A DNA stretch of 64,000 nucleotides, taken from Hevea brasiliensis. Its lineage: Eukaryota > Streptophyta > Magnoliopsida > Malpighiales > Euphorbiaceae. Positions within the stretch are counted from its first letter, which is position 1; every line of letters starts with the position of its first letter. The position numbers were made by a program, and so were the translations under genes. The stretch covers positions 54,075,571 to 54,139,570 of the forward strand of contig NC_079507.1 of the NCBI RefSeq assembly GCF_030052815.1, given 5' to 3'. A model generated the notes under the pieces. It did not search any database and was not told the origin of the DNA. It saw nothing but the letters and a program-made list of their open reading frames with translations. Shown in pieces: positions 62,815 through 64,000 of the stretch.

Positions 62815-63120
62815 CAGAGAATAAAGGCGACCCAAAACGCAAAGCGAGAGAGAGGGAGATAGTATTGAGTGTATGTACGCGCATATATGTATCCGTGTGT
62901 ATAGTGCAAGCGTTCTACTCTTGAACTTGAACGTCCCCGTCCCTTCCCTTTGCGTGGGGATCATTGATAGTCCCATTTTATATTTCTGCGATTGCACGTG
63001 GTGTCCGCACGTGCAAGTGCCATGCTTATCGTTATACGGTGCCGCTTGGAGCCTGGTTTATTTGAAGTCCATTATCTATCCACAAAAAAGTTTCGACTTT
63101 GGGCCGCAAATGGGCCTAGC
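62815..63120 (-). promoter_or_regulatory. PUX1 promoter with G-boxes and site II elements
   Basis: Upstream of the PUX1 start there are two palindromic G-boxes (CACGTG at 62995-63000 and 63008-63013) and two TGGGCC site II-type motifs (63100-63105 and 63111-63116). G-boxes are bound by bZIP/bHLH factors, and site II motifs are common in housekeeping promoters. A GA/CT-rich leader precedes the ATG. Confidence 0.5.
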
Positions 63121-63179
63121 CGGTTTAAACCGATTACTAATTGGGATTTTCCCCTAATACAAAAATATAAATTTTTTTC

Positions 63180-64000
63180 CACATTTTTATAATTGAATGC
63201 TCACATTCACGTGATCCCATTTACACAATTCATAAAGATATAGAGCTCTTCAAAAGATATATATTTGATCTAGTAACTCATATTCTTGAATAGTTTAATA
63301 GCCTAATCATATTAATAATTTAGTCATGAGATTCATTTAATCAATTCAATTACTGTAAGACCACTCAATAAAAAGAAAAAATATTGATTAAAGATAAGTA
63401 ATTTTGTAGGATTGTCAAATGTAGTAATACTTATAATTATGCACTATAAATAAAAATATAATCTTATAATTATACTAATTAATAATATCCATATAATTAC
63501 ATAGTTGACTTATTATAATTAATCATTGTCTATATCCTATATAAAGAGATCAGATTATTTATGGAGTTATGTTCTTCTCCCTAATCAATCTGATACACTA
63601 TTTTCTAATATCAGCTCTAACTTGAGTGTCGGAGGGTCCTCACTGAGTCCATACCCAATAAACCTCTAACTCATTTATTTTTTATTTTACATGTTTATAC
63701 CCACAAACAATTTCCATAGATCACAATAGTGACGTCATCTGTGGAAAACGGCACAGAGAGTCGTATCTCTTCTTTATATTCTTTATATTATGAACTCAAG
63801 ATGAGAGAATAAACCAAGTGAGAGGATGGCTTGTAGTTTATTTATCATGCTCAATAAATTTTTTAGATTACTCAGGTACAATCTAAAAAATTTATTTGTA
63901 ATCACGTGAGTTTTATTTTAAATTTGCCTGAGGGCTTTATATCATCTCGGATGATCAATCAATGATATTCTTGTAGAAATGTTTTATCATTACATCGCTC
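63180..64000. other. AT-rich intergenic sequence, no gene seen
   Basis: No open frame or repeat with recognisable identity. An imperfect local repeat 'aaattttttagattac...' and its inverse occur near 63855-63895. Confidence 0.45.

Overview
This is nuclear DNA of a flowering plant. The coding parts are split into many short exons with canonical GT/AG borders, the surroundings are AT-rich, and every gene belongs to a plant family: a plant UBX protein of the PUX1 type, cytosolic GAPC, cytosolic glucose-6-phosphate dehydrogenase, a PHB3-type prohibitin, and retrotransposons of plant copia, Ty3/gypsy-related and RTE types. A eudicot, probably a woody rosid (Malpighiales is my guess from the overall look of the proteins), is an inference and not shown.

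Layout. 1-4.5 kb is AT-rich and holds one MITE-like element (2.17-2.70 kb). 4.8-7.6 kb (minus) is an ankyrin-repeat protein gene of two coding exons. 10.69-12.19 kb is a 5'-truncated RTE LINE with its target-site duplication. 13.2-14.7 kb (minus) is the mitochondrial ribosomal protein mL54, head to head with a prohibitin gene (plus, 15.0-16.0 kb) whose 3' UTR seems to contain an intron. 20.6-22.8 kb (minus) is an eleven-exon cytosolic GAPDH. 24.3-30.36 kb is a 6-kb transposon unit bounded by TG...CA and a 5-bp duplication. It carries antisense gag-like ORF remnants with their own TATA boxes and a ~60-bp tandem array. 30.5-32.9 kb (minus) is a decayed, intron-bearing NBP35 copy. Several long foldback elements lie near 18, 33 and 34.7 kb. 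36.1-44.4 kb (minus) is a fifteen-exon cytosolic G6PDH, with a second RTE LINE in intron 4 and a MITE-like insert in intron 3. 48.6-62.8 kb (minus) is PUX1, whose last intron is 11.5 kb long because it hosts a nest: a non-autonomous LTR element with a copia element inserted into its 5' LTR.

The genes do not form an operon or a single pathway. Prohibitin and mL54 are both mitochondrial and share a ~1.4-kb divergent region with telo-box and site II motifs, so co-regulation is plausible. GAPC and G6PDH are housekeeping enzymes of glycolysis and the oxidative pentose phosphate pathway. NBP35 belongs to cytosolic Fe-S cluster assembly, but this copy is broken. Gene models were built by hand: for mL54, prohibitin, GAPC, G6PDH, PUX1 and the ankyrin gene the reading frame closes exactly across all proposed introns.
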